From Anastatus disparis (Eukaryota > Arthropoda > Insecta > Hymenoptera > Eupelmidae), in NCBI GenBank assembly GCA_017163975.1, contig JAFFSR010000218.1, positions 2,542,001-2,606,000 on the forward strand: a stretch of 64,000 bases of DNA. The letters are read 5' to 3'. Position numbers and translations under genes: made by a program. The notes under the pieces were generated by a model. That model worked only from the letters and a program-made list of their open reading frames with translations. It ran no database searches and was not told where the DNA came from. How positions within the stretch are numbered: the stretch's first letter is position 1; every line of letters begins with the position of its first letter. Of the stretch, positions 47,450 through 59,499 are shown piece after piece.

Positions 47450-48480
47450 TTTTGAAAATATCGATCTATCATCATAATAACTAATATATATGTCATTTTG
47501 TAATTATTTTTGCTTTTTTATAGGTATTAAAATTCTAAGGACAAAAAATTTTAATTAATTCTAGAAGCCTTTAGAATATTGTGTTAAAATAAATTTGATT
47601 CAGAAATAAAATGACAAAACGAAGCAACGTGCTTTTGCAAGTTGCAAGCAATGCGCTAAATTTTTCAACAGCTGAGGCTACGTTTTTTTCGCGATGATAC
47701 CAACTTATGTTATTGACCTCCAAACAGCCGGGATAGCACATTCTGGTGTCATCAATCTTTAATGCATAAATTAAATAATTAAATTGTTTTATATAATGTA
47801 ACAATATTGAACAATGATCATTTTAACTTGGATAGTTTTACGGATCTAGTTTTTAACAATCACTTTTTATATTGAAATTGACAAAAAATGAAGTATTGTA
47901 AAGGAAAAATTCAGATTTTTCTTATCATTAAATGAAAGTATACACTTTAAATGGAAATTTTAAAAATAATTAAATTAAAAAAAAAGTCGTGTTCATTTGG
48001 TATAAACACTCGATACGTTTAAAGTTATCGATTATTATTTCAAAATTAAGTTGTTATTGAATATTTTACATTTGATTTCAAGTCGTATTTACAGATATTT
48101 ATAAACAGTTTGAAATTTTTGCATATTTTCTCAAATGTGAATTTTCATAATTAATGTGTTGAATAAAAATTAAAAAAAAATTTTGTTTTGAATTACGGAG
48201 TAATTAAAATCCAACAGAAACAATGTTAATTATTTTAAAATAATTTGATCGAGTTAGATTATTGTTAAATTCTTAAATAATTAATTAATTAATGAATAAT
48301 TGTTATCATAAATTTTGATTTTGCATTTTTCAATTTTTTATACTAAAAATTTAAAGTTCTCAGTAGTAGTTTTTTATACTTACCAAAATGTGAGTGGTTA
48401 CTTTCCGTTCGTCCCAAATTTTTGATATTCTGTTAATACAGGGGTGGAGTCTCAAAATTTTATTTTACATTTCCTAATAT
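47450..48480. other. AT-rich spacer in cluster I
   Basis: I found no clear hairpin of the cluster families in this kilobase. The minus-strand frame at 47571-47804 has no recognisable motif. Confidence 0.45.
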
Positions 48481-48486
48481 AGCACG

Positions 48487-48543
48487 GGATTCTTACAGTG
48501 ATATGTAACATTGGGATTACCATATCAACCTAACAGTTACCTA
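48487..48543 (+). ncRNA. degenerate miR-2944-like hairpin, copy 4
   Basis: Keeps GTGATATGTAACATT and ACCATATCAACC of the family, but the stem base (GGATTCTTACA against CTAACAGTTACC) pairs poorly. Probably a decayed copy. Confidence 0.45.
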
Positions 48544-48599
48544 AATTCTATTATTCAATGTACAACAAAAAAATAGATTTTTTTAATGAGAAAGAGAGA

Positions 48600-48660
48600 T
48601 TTTTTTAATGAAACTCATAGTGCTGTAATATCCGGCAATGGATGATGTTTGTCCTTTGTA
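48600..48660 (+). ncRNA. degenerate miR-309-like hairpin remnant
   Basis: Keeps GCAATGGATGATGTTTGTCC and the family's downstream flank GTAAGCTCTTTCTTTGCATC, but the 5' arm is largely lost. Confidence 0.35.
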
Positions 48661-48833
48661 AGCTCTTTCTTTGCATCTAAAAGATAATCATTCTAGTTGA
48701 ATGTGATTTTTCGTACACACACGTACTACCATAAGCTAATTATTTACGTAAATTTTGAACCTTTCTATTTAGTAAACTTATAACAAAAAGTTTTATGTAA
48801 TGATGTATAATTTTAAGTAAAAATATCAAACTT

Positions 48834-49508
48834 TACAGTCATAATTACTGGTGTCATATTAGTTATATATGTCCTTTGGCCATATTTAGGTGGAATATGA
48901 ATCGAGGACAATGTTTGTCGCTTGAGCTGAAATTGCCGAGGGCGCGCGAAGCGCGCCCGAGGTAGATTTCTGCTCAAGCGGCAAACATTGTTCGAGATTC
49001 AGATTCCACCTGAATAAATGGCCAAAGGACATAGATGATTTTATGTCCGAAGTAGGCCGTATGAGGAAATATAACTTATTAGTTGAAAATATTAATCTTT
49101 TTTTGAATACTTTTAAAATTAAATTTTAGTTCTATTGATTTTTTCTTTTGTTTCTTAAATTGACATTTTGTAATGAGTATAGCTGCTGTCGAAGCGCGAG
49201 TCATTTTTTTTCACTAACCTACGTTCAATATGATTGCTCTTTGACATATGGAACGAAACATAGTAGGATCGGTGATGCCATATTGATTTCTCCTGAGACA
49301 TATTGAGACTCAATATGTCTCAGGAAGACATATAATTCTTGCAATAAGTCGAGGAGCGCGTCTGAGACATATGGGATGCCAATACAAATTTAGCATCCTC
49401 TTTACATACTGACACGAATACGGCCTACGAGGACATAAAGTCATATATGCCATATGTCTCATTTGATTAAAATACATTAGGCGCCTTGGCTTCGTAATAA
49501 TGATTGTA
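48834..49508 (+). pseudogene. family D hairpin copy broken by a foldback insertion
   Basis: The left half TACAGTCATAATTACTGGTGTCATA ends at 48858 and the right half resumes after 49439 with ATATGCC..ATTTGATT and ACATTAGGCGCC. The whole 579-bp foldback element sits between them, flanked by a 7-bp duplication GTCATAT. The hairpin can no longer form as in its sister copies. Confidence 0.7.
48860..49439. repeat. 579-bp foldback element, copy 3
   Basis: Nearly identical to the copies at 38013 and 38592, with the same three palindromes. It is flanked by GTCATAT on both sides (48853-48859 and 49440-49446), a likely target-site duplication, which shows this unit can move as a single element. Confidence 0.88.
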
Positions 49509-49539
49509 CATCATCAACGTAATCTCAGTGAAAAGAGAG

Positions 49540-49735
49540 AATCTCAGTGGCTTAGTCGGCAGAGGGATGGATTCATAAACTCGAGGACCCGAGTTCGAAT
49601 CCCACTCTCGGCTATCGATTGATACAAGCACCACTGTATGTACGATACATGTGCTTTGTTCACAAACATACTGTGAATCTCCGTTGTTAATTGGCATCAA
49701 AATGATAGTATAAATATAACAACGTTAAATTAAAA
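49540..49735 (+). repeat. tRNA-derived SINE
   Basis: Head with GGCTTAGTCGGCAGAG and GAGTTCGAATCCCACTC, body ACATGTGCTTTGTTCACAAA, and 3' block CCGTTGTTAATTGGCATC ... AACAACGTTAAAT with an A-rich tail. Several C-to-T changes at the family's CpG sites. Confidence 0.85.
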
Positions 49736-49739
49736 TTTA

Positions 49740-50220
49740 AAAAAAATTATTAAATTACATAAATTAATGTTAGGTAAAGACTTTTTTTTTATTTCATAAT
49801 TTAAAAAAGTTAAGCTAATGAAAAACTAAAGAAATTATCTAAATAGCTTCTAATTTGTATTGTTGCTCTTATTATTATACTGTAACAAGGAAACATAAAA
49901 CTTTAGTAATGAAATCTAATTTAAGGGTTTGTGTCGAATAGATTATGTTAAAATTAAAATTTTCACTATAACTCGTACACTGTTGAAAAAAATTGAATTT
50001 TGTTTGCATAATAATGAAATTTCATGTTTATTTTTTCAACGGTGTGGATAAATTTTTGGTTAAGACTATCTGGTAATGATATTAGAATGAATTTTTATTA
50101 CACGTCCTATGCTACTCTAATACTTATTACGAATAAACGCCGAAACATTATCCCAATTTCTTCAACAAATTTTCGATGTAACAAAAAATCTTATTCTGGC
50201 GTGTAATTTACGTAAGTATT
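49740..50220. other. tail of hairpin cluster I
   Basis: Resembles the spacer that follows the family D hairpin in other units (compare 43960-44150 and 62220-62480): AAAGTTAAGCTAATGAAAAACTAAAGAAAT-like and GGTAATGATATTAGAATGAA-like phrases. I see no strong hairpin here. Confidence 0.45.
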
Positions 50221-50452
50221 TATTATTCTACATAGTATTGCAAATAAAATATGACATTTTAGGAATATTTGCAATAATAATCAATTATATTATACTACTG
50301 AATTTTAAAAATAATATTAAATATTTACCACAATGATATTTGTAGGTAATATCAATTAATAACATAATTAGTAACAATCAAATATCAAATTATAAAATCA
50401 CAAACTTTTTTTTTCAACTAAAAGTTACATTGAAACAATACCAAAAATTGTT

Positions 50453-53400
50453 TCAATATTTTGTCTTTCGACGAAAAGATTGGTCAATGTTTAGCTTCTT
50501 TTTCATGCTCAGTTCTTCATCTATGTTGAAATAACGTAGAACTACATCATTATTCAAAGGTAGCCAGTAGGATTGTATTAATTCTGATTTAGTAGGAGTT
50601 GGTATTCTGCAAAAAAAAAGAAATAAAATTTAAAATTGCTTATTATCTTGAATATGGAAATTTCGTATGAAAATATATGGGTTCCATATCAAAATCTGTC
50701 TATAATTTATACATTATAAAAAAATTGAAATGAATATGTGTCTGTAATAAAATTAATATATTTGAGACATGTGCAAAATAGCTGATATTTGGCAACCATA
50801 ATTATCATCATTAATTTGAACACTGCTCATATTATGTACTAGCAAAGCAAATTTTCATTTATCTTACCCAGTTTTTGCAAAGTTCACCCATAAGTCGACC
50901 ATTTGCTGCATTATTTTTTTGGCAGAATCGCCATTCAATTGTTGAAAATTGCAAACATCACATATATTTGCTTTGAAGAGGTAGTTTAACTCGTCTCCAT
51001 GATTAGCTCCTTAAAAAGTTTATCGTCAATTTTATGTATACACATTTTAATATTTGATAGAGCACGAATAGATAATTTTAAAATTAGATATTTTTAAAAA
51101 TTTATAAAAACTACCTAGAATCAGTTTAAAAATTTATTTATTTCGAGCAAAAATTAATTAAAAATTACGAGTTTTAATAAAAATGTGCGAAATAAATGGC
51201 ACACGTATAATTTTTTTGATAAGTTATTACTCATTTCTTCAATTTTTTGAGTAAAATCGTATAAAATTTTTTTTATGAATCAATTAAATTTTTCTTACAT
51301 TACCTCTTATTGGCAAGTTCAAATCTTTCAAACTCAAAGTTAAATTTTTGTCATACGAAAGTTTATAAAAATACGTTGACGCAGCACCGTTCTGAACCTG
51401 AATTCTGGCAAGCCTTTCTAAGCTTTCGATAAAATGTATGTCGTGATAGAATTTAAGAAGATCTTTGATATTGTCTTTGGATATCTTTTCACCTTTGAAA
51501 TACATTTTCCTTAAATCTTCGAATTTCAACTCATAATCTTCAAGTACATCAAAAATATGAGGATGGACAAAATTATTGAAATTATGATCTATCTCATTGA
51601 TATCAATATTATTTAAAGCTGTAAAATATCATATCATTAATAGCTTGCTTAAAAATTGAATTTATCTTTATTAAGTGTTGGTAATTGAATTAATTATTAA
51701 TTCGCACTATTGATTTTACGCACCGTTAAACATAAGAAGACTTTCCATGGAATTGTAACCAATCATTAAAGGTACTTGTACACCTCTTTCTGCCATATCA
51801 GAAACGGATGTTGGCATGAATGCATTAGGAGATTTATTATCCACTCCAGGACCAAACGGGAAACAAAGTTGAAGTTGTGTCTGGAATAAGAGTCTATTTA
51901 ATTTTAATATAATTTCTGCATAATTATTTCAAAATTTTACATAATAATTAAATTAAATAAACGCCCTTAAAAGAAGTAATCATATATAAATTTTTTCAGA
52001 AAGTTTTCATACCTGCAATGACATTAATTTTTTTTGAGCCTCAATCATTTCATAACAATTTGCAGTCTTCAAATAAGTAACGATTGCTTCGGGATCTCTT
52101 TTCTCAAAGCCCAAAATCTCTAAAAATTCATACACCGTTTTTTTAGGTTCGTTCTTAACTGCCCAAGGACTTAAAGCACAACCGCTTTGGCAAATGCCTT
52201 TATGAAAGAGACCTTAATAAAAGTATGTCGTTTATATTTAATGATATCTTCTAAGTGCATAATAGAAAACTTTTAATTAAAATTCCATTATTTTACCTTT
52301 CGCTAGAGGCGATAAAGCTAAATAATGCACAGATGTAGCACCTGCACTTCCACCAAATATAGTTACATTATCCGGATCACCACCAAAATAAGCTATATGC
52401 GTTTTAACCCATTTTAACATTCTTACTTGATCCTTTAAGCCCTGATTTCCGGGGGCTATTTCATCTTCTAAATTCAGGAAACCTAAATTAATGTAAACAA
52501 TATTAATAAAATATTTTTAATTTTTTATAATTTCAAATTTTTATACGTATTTTTCATACATTTTTAGCAGTAATGAGTGATATTTTTGAATTCCGAATAA
52601 AAAAATAAACAATTAAATATTTTTATAAATCTGAAACACACATCAAAGTTTCACGTCTTTTTTTTAACTATATTAAAATAACTTTAATTTATATACAAAG
52701 CAATTCCATATATCGTTAATTAATAATATTACGAAACTATTTTCTCATGTAAAAATATATTAAAACTAGACAATACAAACTATATTAGAATTCAGCTTCT
52801 ATTTTATTAAACTAAAATATGTACTTTTTCTCTTTCAAAATTTATAAATAAAATTCTTTGTTAAAATATTTTAGCGTTTATCTTGGTGTTACTTTTTTAC
52901 CGTTTATTTTTTCCTTTAAATATCCTTATTAATAAAGAATTGTAATTAATTACTAATATTTTTATGACCAATATTAATTTATTTAAAATTGATTCAATAA
53001 CAATTCATGTTCCTATCTTTACTTTTTTTTGGTTATTATTAAGATTTTTTTCATAATTCTAAAAAAGTTTCCAATTTGGCCAGAGATATAAAAAAAGAAA
53101 AGGGATAGAAGAAAATTTACTATCATGTCACATCCAGGAAAACGTTAAAGTCTTAAAAATAAAAAAGAACAGAAGATCCTATACTAGGAAATCTAAACTA
53201 AAATTTGGGGAACCACCCTTACTTTAACGGAACACGAGGATTTAAAAATTTCTGAAAAATCTGGAAAGTAAGTAAGGAAAGTATCCACCCAAATTTTGGC
53301 AGGATTAAAACTAGTCGTATACCTGAAACAGCAAGTATTTCTTCTATAAATTTTCATATTCTTTTCAACTTTCTTATTAAACACATGCAGTGCAAGCATT

Positions 53401-56400
53401 TTCACAAGCTTTCAGGTCTCTGCAAGTACACAGTTCGTACAATTAGTTCTTTAAGTAATCATTTGTAATACGCAAAGTTTTCAACGTTTAAGAATTTAAA
53501 CATTATACAAAGAACACGCTCATAAAGCAGCATTTTTTAAGCATACGAAATCTACGTATTCCGAACTGTAGAGGGATACCATTTATTACAACCACTATAA
53601 TTATATTATAGTATAAATATTATGTCAGTTACTACAAGGTCGCCAGACCCTTTAATGTTAATATCACTAAAAGCCATAGTGCAAACAGTGCAAAAATTTT
53701 ACGCGCAATCTAAAGAGGAATTAAAAAAGGTTTGCTCAAATTTTCAAGGCGTATTAAAATTTAAAGATTATCATGCGAAATTCGGTTGTTTATTCCACCA
53801 TCCTAATTACCTATTCGAGAGGGCGATTTTCGACTTGGGTATACCTATGATGCCCTATGGATGCAGTATAGAAGATTGTAATACGTCATTTATCTACCAT
53901 ATAAAAGGTACGGTGTGTGAAACAATTGCAAATAAAATTATTGAAATAGAAAATGATTATCAAGAACGGGTACAAAAATATCTGGACGGAATGACAATTT
54001 TAAACTACGTCAGGAATCACAAGATTGTGTTTAGTTATAAAAAAGTAAACCAGCACATGAAAATTTGTCGCTATGAAAAATACACAGACTTCGGCACGGT
54101 GGAGGAACTATTGTCTAAGATGAAAAATTTCGATTATTGGGACCTTGATATCCATAATGAGGAACTAAGAAAATTACAACAGCAAAATATAACATCATAT
54201 TCGTGCGGTGAAAAATTGTGCGTGTGTTATATAAATCAATAATAATTACCAAGGGAATCGTGGTAATTTTGGGACGAAATGCCCTGTAAGAAAATTAACC
54301 ATTTTTTGACCATGTTTTACTGGTCGACGCATGTTAAAATGACACTTATCTAAAAATTCTGTTTCAAAATTTCTAGATATATGCCATTTTAACATGCGTT
54401 GACCAGTAAAACATGGCCAAAAAATGGTTTATTTTCTTACAGGGTGACTTTCGGAAATCTTTTACGAATAATTATTATAAATAATCCAATGTGACGCTAA
54501 AATATTTATAAAACTAATTACCAATTTTACCTTCACATCTAGTAAAAATAATAGTTAATATTCTTTGCGAGCAGTTCCATGAAAAATTGTAAGGATATTA
54601 AATAATTTGTATTACTCTGGTAATTTCGATTGTGATTCCGTATGAATTTTATCCTGAAATCATTCACCAGAAATTTTTCCACAGACAAATTTTTAAGTTT
54701 ATTTTTAAGGTATTTTCTAAGTAGTAATTTTTACCATGACAGTCATAACTTTTATTACTTTACTTTATTTTGGGATTACTGATCGTCATGGTAATTTTTT
54801 TAGCATTTTTTATTGTACATTTTATAAACATATTTTCTACGTGTGCATGATAATAATTATAATCAATAGATTATGTTTAAAGTTTATAAATAATAAAACA
54901 TGTTACGTTAGAAGTGAACATATTATAAATATTTAAGTATATAAGATAATTAATTATCTTTATGTAAATTTTAAATATATGTTTTAGAAACATATATTTA
55001 AAATTATATTTAACATAAATATTTTACATAGACTTTATTTAAAACATAAATATTTAATAAATTTATTATATTTAAAATGACTGTTTTTAATTTTTTTTTC
55101 CATATTTAAAATATTTATCCCCTAATTTAAAATATTCGATTAAAAGGTCTCAGTGGCTTCCGATTCCAAATCTGGAGGTTCTGAGTTCGAAACACGTTCT
55201 CACATATAAGCACTACTGTACGTCATATGTGCTTTGTTTACAAATACACCGTCGCTAATTAGCATCGAAATGATAGGGCAAATACAGTGATGTTAAAAAA
55301 AATATAGAAAAAAAAATATTCTCGATCAGGTAAAATTAATCAATTAATAATATACGATTTTAAATACTTTGTAAAAGCTTACCAAACACACCAAGCCTAT
55401 AATTGAAAGTAACTAATACGATATCTTTTTTTAACAAAAAATCAGGCCCGAACATATTATCATTGCCGCTACCTTTGACAAAACCACCTCCGTGTATCCA
55501 TACCATAACTGGGGCACGTGCGCCAAATTTAACGCTTCGCGTATACACGTTAGCGTAAAGACAATCTTCAGAACCTATAACCATATTTTTCTCTGAGTCA
55601 TATTGCAGGCTAACTGGACCGTATTTTGTAGCATCACGCACGTCAATCCATATATCATTTGGTTCAGGATCCTAAAGACAAAATAAACATTTTTTATATT
55701 ATTTGTTGCTTTTCACTTTAAATTATTGTAATTGTATAGACAAAATTATGAATGAAATCATGATAATTATCTTTTCGCCCATTTTTCGGCATGCAAAAAA
55801 GTTATTGTTAAAATTACACTAAATATTTTCCTATAAATATATGATAAAATTTTTTGTTTATCTTGATAGATTTAATAAATAATAATTTCATGAAAGACTA
55901 CAGTAAGCTTTTAGCTCTAATAATTCCAAATCCCAAAAGTTCCACGGAATATTACACGCGCTTCGGAATCATTGTTCCCTGGTAGAAAATTGACCATATT
56001 TTGGGCAGAATTCATGGTTGATATAAGTTAAAATAAACTTATCTAAAAATTTTGTTGTGAAAATTTCTAGGATTTCTAAATAAATATCATTCTAAATTAC
56101 GTTTATCGGAAATTCTGTCCAAGATATGGACAATTTATACCATAGATGTTTTTTAACATTTACTTTATTAGAAACCCACATAAAATATTGCAACGGAAAA
56201 CTATTGAAAAATTCAGTTATCTTATAAAGTTTAAAAGTTTAAGGGTGAAAGACATTTTTTAAATGATTATTTCTGTACTTTTTTTAGCTCTTACTTTAAC
56301 GAGTAGATGACTCATTACATTTTAAATAACCAAAATTTGATAAATCTCAAGGCTAAAGCAATATTTTAATTGTTTTACACGAGTCTAGCGCTCCCGAGAT

Positions 56401-57023
56401 ACCCTAGCTTTTGTAAATTCTATAGTCATATATAATCGCGCTTTGTTTTATTTTTCTTATTATTATCGATAAGAAAATTTAAACTTTGCGCCTGATATCT
56501 AATGTAATATACCTCTAATGTGATATATCTTGATACTTGATGTAATATACCTTTGTATACATATGCCTATTTTTTCAACATTGTAATGGCTATGTAATCT
56601 ATTGTTATAGCCAATAAAAATATATTTCAATTTAATTTAGAAATTTAATATTCTTGGTCCGCCTTTCGATTTAACAAAGTGTCTATCTGTTAAAATGTGA
56701 ACAAAGAATATTATTTTAATTCAAGTTTATTATCACGTGAAAAATTTATTGTTACATGTTTTTGACAACCTAACGTATATGTTTTTTATAAGATGTATTA
56801 AAATATTATTTATTTTTTAACTCACACAGAATCGTAATGGACCAATAGGAGGTTTTGCGTATGGAATTCCTCTGAATGCGTAATAATCATTACCTTCGCT
56901 ACTTCGCTGAAATAAGCCATTTAATTTGCCACTCGGCGTAGTTATTGTAATATTCGTCGCCATGACTGGCAAGCAAAGAGATACGAAAATTCTTTTAGGA
57001 AGATGCGCAAAATTTATATACAT
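50453..57023 (-). CDS. carboxylesterase (type-B, alpha/beta hydrolase)
   Basis: Hydrolyses carboxylic esters; insect members act in detoxification, hormone or odorant turnover, and the substrate here is unknown. Eight minus-strand exons: 56826-57023, 55383-55671, 52297-52482, 52013-52212, 51724-51880, 51304-51618, 50868-51009 and 50453-50606, all GT-AG and in phase, giving 546 residues (family about 530-570). Visible landmarks are [11 protein letters not shown] and [17 protein letters not shown] in exon 1, [10 protein letters not shown] (101-109), oxyanion-hole HGGGF (126-130), FNYRLG, nucleophile motif FGGSAG with Ser208, acid Glu337 in GYNSMES, and His452 in [10 protein letters not shown]. 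The triad is complete. FGGSAG replaces the more common FGESAG. The start at 57023 gives a short hydrophobic stretch ([11 protein letters not shown]) that may be a signal peptide; starting at Met21 would give a cytosolic form. Intron 2 (2.9 kb) holds an ORF on the other strand, a MITE and a SINE. The gene lies between the two hairpin clusters. Confidence 0.93.
53622..54242 (+). CDS. hypothetical intronless protein nested in the esterase intron
   Basis: An unbroken 206-codon frame on the strand opposite to the esterase, the longest ORF in the window. I do not recognise the family. It starts [20 protein letters not shown] and contains [20 protein letters not shown], a [10 protein letters not shown] segment, a mixed charged helical stretch around [18 protein letters not shown] and a cysteine-rich end ([13 protein letters not shown]). 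There is no signal peptide or clear transmembrane segment. Residue composition is balanced and less AT-driven than the noise ORFs around it, so it is probably a real or recently functional gene. No intron and location in an intron suggest a retrocopy or a captured gene. A MITE begins 40 bp after the stop codon. Confidence 0.5.
   Translation: MSVTTRSPDPLMLISLKAIVQTVQKFYAQSKEELKKVCSNFQGVLKFKDYHAKFGCLFHHPNYLFERAIFDLGIPMMPYGCSIEDCNTSFIYHIKGTVCETIANKIIEIENDYQERVQKYLDGMTILNYVRNHKIVFSYKKVNQHMKICRYEKYTDFGTVEELLSKMKNFDYWDLDIHNEELRKLQQQNITSYSCGEKLCVCYINQ
54282..54444. repeat. MITE, family with CCCTGTAAGAAAAT ends
   Basis: The termini CCCTGTAAGAAAAT and ATTTTCTTACAGGG are perfect inverses, and the hairpin continues through ACCATTTTTTG, GACCATGTTTTACTGGTC and GTTAAAATGACACTTATCTA. 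Same family as 13060-13226 and 55977-56147. It lies in esterase intron 2 just after the nested ORF. Confidence 0.85.
54450..55140. other. esterase intron 2, nothing recognised
   Basis: AT-rich intron sequence with an AT palindromic stretch near 54955-55040. The frame at 54736-54936 is hydrophobic and AT-driven and I do not call it. Confidence 0.45.
55146..55310 (+). repeat. tRNA-derived SINE, head partly deleted
   Basis: GGTCTCAGTGGC is followed directly by the anticodon-side part, so the A-box region is shortened. The B box (GAGTTCGAAACACG) is mutated, while TATGTGCTTTGTTTACAAA, CGTCGCTAATTAGCATCG and AGTGATGTTAAA are kept. Confidence 0.75.
55977..56147. repeat. MITE, diverged third copy
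   Basis: CCCTGGTAGAAAATTGACCATA on the left and the inverse-like TATGGACAATTTATACCA on the right, with ACTTATCTAAAAATTTT and AAATTTCTAGGATTTCTAAATA in the middle. More mutated than the two other copies. It lies in esterase intron 1. Confidence 0.65.
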
Positions 57024-57029
57024 TAATTA

Positions 57030-58160
57030 ATCGTTATCTGAATAAAGCATGCTTTGATAAAGCTTATTATCTTGCAACGCGATCCCGGGGAATTCCCTTG
57101 CTTTACTGCCGTTTCTCGAGATTGTCTCGTATTTATACTTTTTTGTTTTGATTTCATTCATGTGTATTTTCTTATTTCGTGATTTTCAAGTTATCATGCA
57201 GATTAAGCAATGATGATTTCGAGTTTTGTTTCTTACTGGATTACCCATAATTTTATATACTAATACTAATTATCATTATTACAGTTCTATTATATAATAG
57301 TAATGTAGATAATAATTTTATAAGTGCTTGAACATTTATTTCAATATGACCGGTATAATTAAATTAATTTTAATCTTGGTTAACATTTTAATTGTATTGA
57401 GTTAATTGACTCACATTAAATATTTTTCTTTTATTTAAATTGTTTAATTTAAGTTGATTCGTGTCTCTTCAATATGATGATATTTTTTAATGCATTTATG
57501 AAGTATTTCAATTTTTAATTAATAATTTAACCTAAACTTAATTCTGTACGGAATTAAATAACATTTTTGACATGAAAAATTTTCAAATCATAATATTTAG
57601 TCTATTATGTGGAAAATGTATCATGTATTTATGAATAAAGTCGATGCAATTTATTTTTTAAGAAAAACAACCATTATTATCTTACGCTGTACTTTGAAAA
57701 AAGTTATTTCGCATGATGTTTTACAAAAAAAGCAAGTTATTTTTATAATTTCATTAAAAGACGTAAATTTATTTATACCAAATATATAATTATGTTTAGA
57801 AAATTTTTTAATTTGTATCATCAAGTTTAAAATAAATAGATGCAAGTGACTTGTTTATGATTTGAAATCCATATATCTTTTTAAAAATTAATTTAAAATG
57901 CAATAGGAGCTTAATGCATAAACGGTGTTAAAGTTTTTTTTAAAGTCCTAAATTTTTTTTTTTTTTTTGCCGCGCTCAGAAACGTGAAAAGATTATAATT
58001 TTCTGTTTAGAAAGTAATAAATAAGCGAAGAAAATATAAATTAAAGCAACAATATTCAAACGTTTATTTTTCGACAATACGTTTTCAAACGTCAATGCCT
58101 TTATTACATCCGATATTTTGACCTTACCGTAAATATTAACTGAGAACGTTTGAATTATTG
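57030..58160. other. region between the esterase start and cluster II
   Basis: AT-rich sequence. It should contain the esterase promoter, but no TATA box stands at an unambiguous distance from the start codon. The short frames at 57607-57845 on both strands are not supported. Confidence 0.4.
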
Positions 58161-58199
58161 CATTTGAAAAGAAAATCCTCGAATCAAATCATCCTCCGT

Positions 58200-58920
58200 A
58201 TTATCCTCCGTATTATTCGACGAGCTATATTACCCTCAGCCGTATTCAGGTAAAAGCATTTATAACAAGCCAAATATAAAGGATCGAGAGGGTAGAGAGC
58301 AGTAGGCGGGGCAGGTGGTAAAGATCATATATATAAATATGTACGTTTGCAAAAATATCGGTAACATTTTTCTGAATTTATAATGTTACCTGAGTCGTTT
58401 AAATAAGTTTGTTATTTCTTTGGAACTGCGTTCTTACTATCTCGGTTAAGAAAAACAATACATCCAAGATATCCACATTAGGAATGTCGGTAAGGTTTAG
58501 CTTAACGGCAGTGCAACGGAAATATCCCACCCAAGAGGAACTGCTTTTATGATCAAAGCAACCTCTATGCTAGGTCATTTCTTAAAGGGAAAAAATCTAA
58601 ATATCGGCAATATTTTTCCAAATTTATATTCATTCAATATTACCTGAATTGTTTATGGTTAACCATTTCTGGGGCCGTATTCTGTAAGCAGAATGCTGTC
58701 GTCTTGCTAACTTTTAACGCTACTGCGCATGTGCAGAAACCAATTTTCGTACTAAACGAATCGTATGACGCTTCGATAAAGTTACAAAATTAGGCCCTTG
58801 GAACATATTGTCATTGGCTTCTCAACAGTTGAAGTCTTCACATCGTTCAGTATAAGTCAAATATTTATTTTACTGCAAAAACGAAAAAAACTTTGATCGG
58901 TTGTGTTTAAGTGAATTTAA
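58200..58920 (+). promoter_or_regulatory. promoter-like region of hairpin cluster II
   Basis: Counterpart of 42230-42600: TTCAGGTAAAAGCA, ATATATATAAATATGTACG, AATATCGG, GTTACCTGAGTCG, CAACAGTTGAAGTCTTCACA and CGGTTGTGTTTAAGTGAATT occur in the same order. CAGGTAA sites are at 58247-58253 (plus), 58386-58392 and 58640-58646 (inverse). The region is longer than in cluster I because a segment with the AAATATCGG..ATTACCTGA block is duplicated and a MITE is inserted at 58672. The TATAAATA of cluster I is replaced here by TTTAAATAA. Confidence 0.55.
58672..58797. repeat. small MITE in the cluster II promoter
   Basis: The left end GGGCCGTATTCTGTAA and the right end (reverse complement GGGCCTAATTTTGTAA) are inverted partners about 125 bp apart. 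No ORF. Its insertion separates the conserved CAGTTGAAGTCTTCAC block from the upstream TTACCTG sites. Confidence 0.6.
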
Positions 58921-58929
58921 AAGTGAGAA

Positions 58930-59410
58930 AATCTTTAATATCTTTTTAAAATAACTTCTTTTTTTCGTTTATAATTAGAATATTTAAAATTTTCTGGTTA
59001 AATATTCAACGAATAATAAATAAGTATTGAAAATATCGGTAATTCTACTTAGTTTCTTTTTTAAGCTTATTGTGCAGCGATCATCAAATAGAAATAAGTC
59101 ATTCTAAACTTTGCAATCTCTTTATCGCAAGCTTGGTGTTATATGTTACTTTTTAAAAACGTAAAACACTTGCGCTTCCGATATAAACTATTGCAAATAA
59201 TTCATCAATCATCTGTAACCGTATGTGAGTAAATTATAACATAAACTTTATTCTTATTTAAACGCGGTTTATTAAACTTTGCTGCTAAGCTTTATATTGA
59301 TAATATCTGGAATCCAAAAAGCTCGGTAGGTAAGTGTAATATTCTATGTAAAGTATCAAACGAAAGTAACAAAAATTTTTGATTTTATAAATTTTTGTAA
59401 TTTTTGAAGT
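58930..59410. other. spacer at the start of cluster II
   Basis: AT-rich sequence after the promoter-like region. No hairpin of the known families was recognised before 59416. Confidence 0.4.
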
Positions 59411-59415
59411 TAATT

Positions 59416-59481
59416 CGATGGGTACTTGATTGGGTCGTATGGAAATATTACTTTTAACATACCTTGATCGGGTACCTGTTG
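59416..59481 (+). ncRNA. miRNA-like hairpin, family E copy 2
   Basis: CGATGGGTACTTGATTGGGTC pattern pairs with TTGATCGGGTACCTGTTG, and GTATG with CATAC. The flanks match copy 1 at 45203 (TTTTTGAAGTTAATT before, GAATTATTTCATGC after). Confidence 0.6.
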
Positions 59482-59499
59482 AATTATTTCATGCCATCA

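Noticed and set aside
42230..50220. Interpretation of the hairpins as MITE copies
   Set aside because: Nine different hairpin types recur in a fixed order and orientation with shared flanks, which fits duplication of a multi-hairpin unit better than independent insertions. It is not fully excluded without a genome-wide search.
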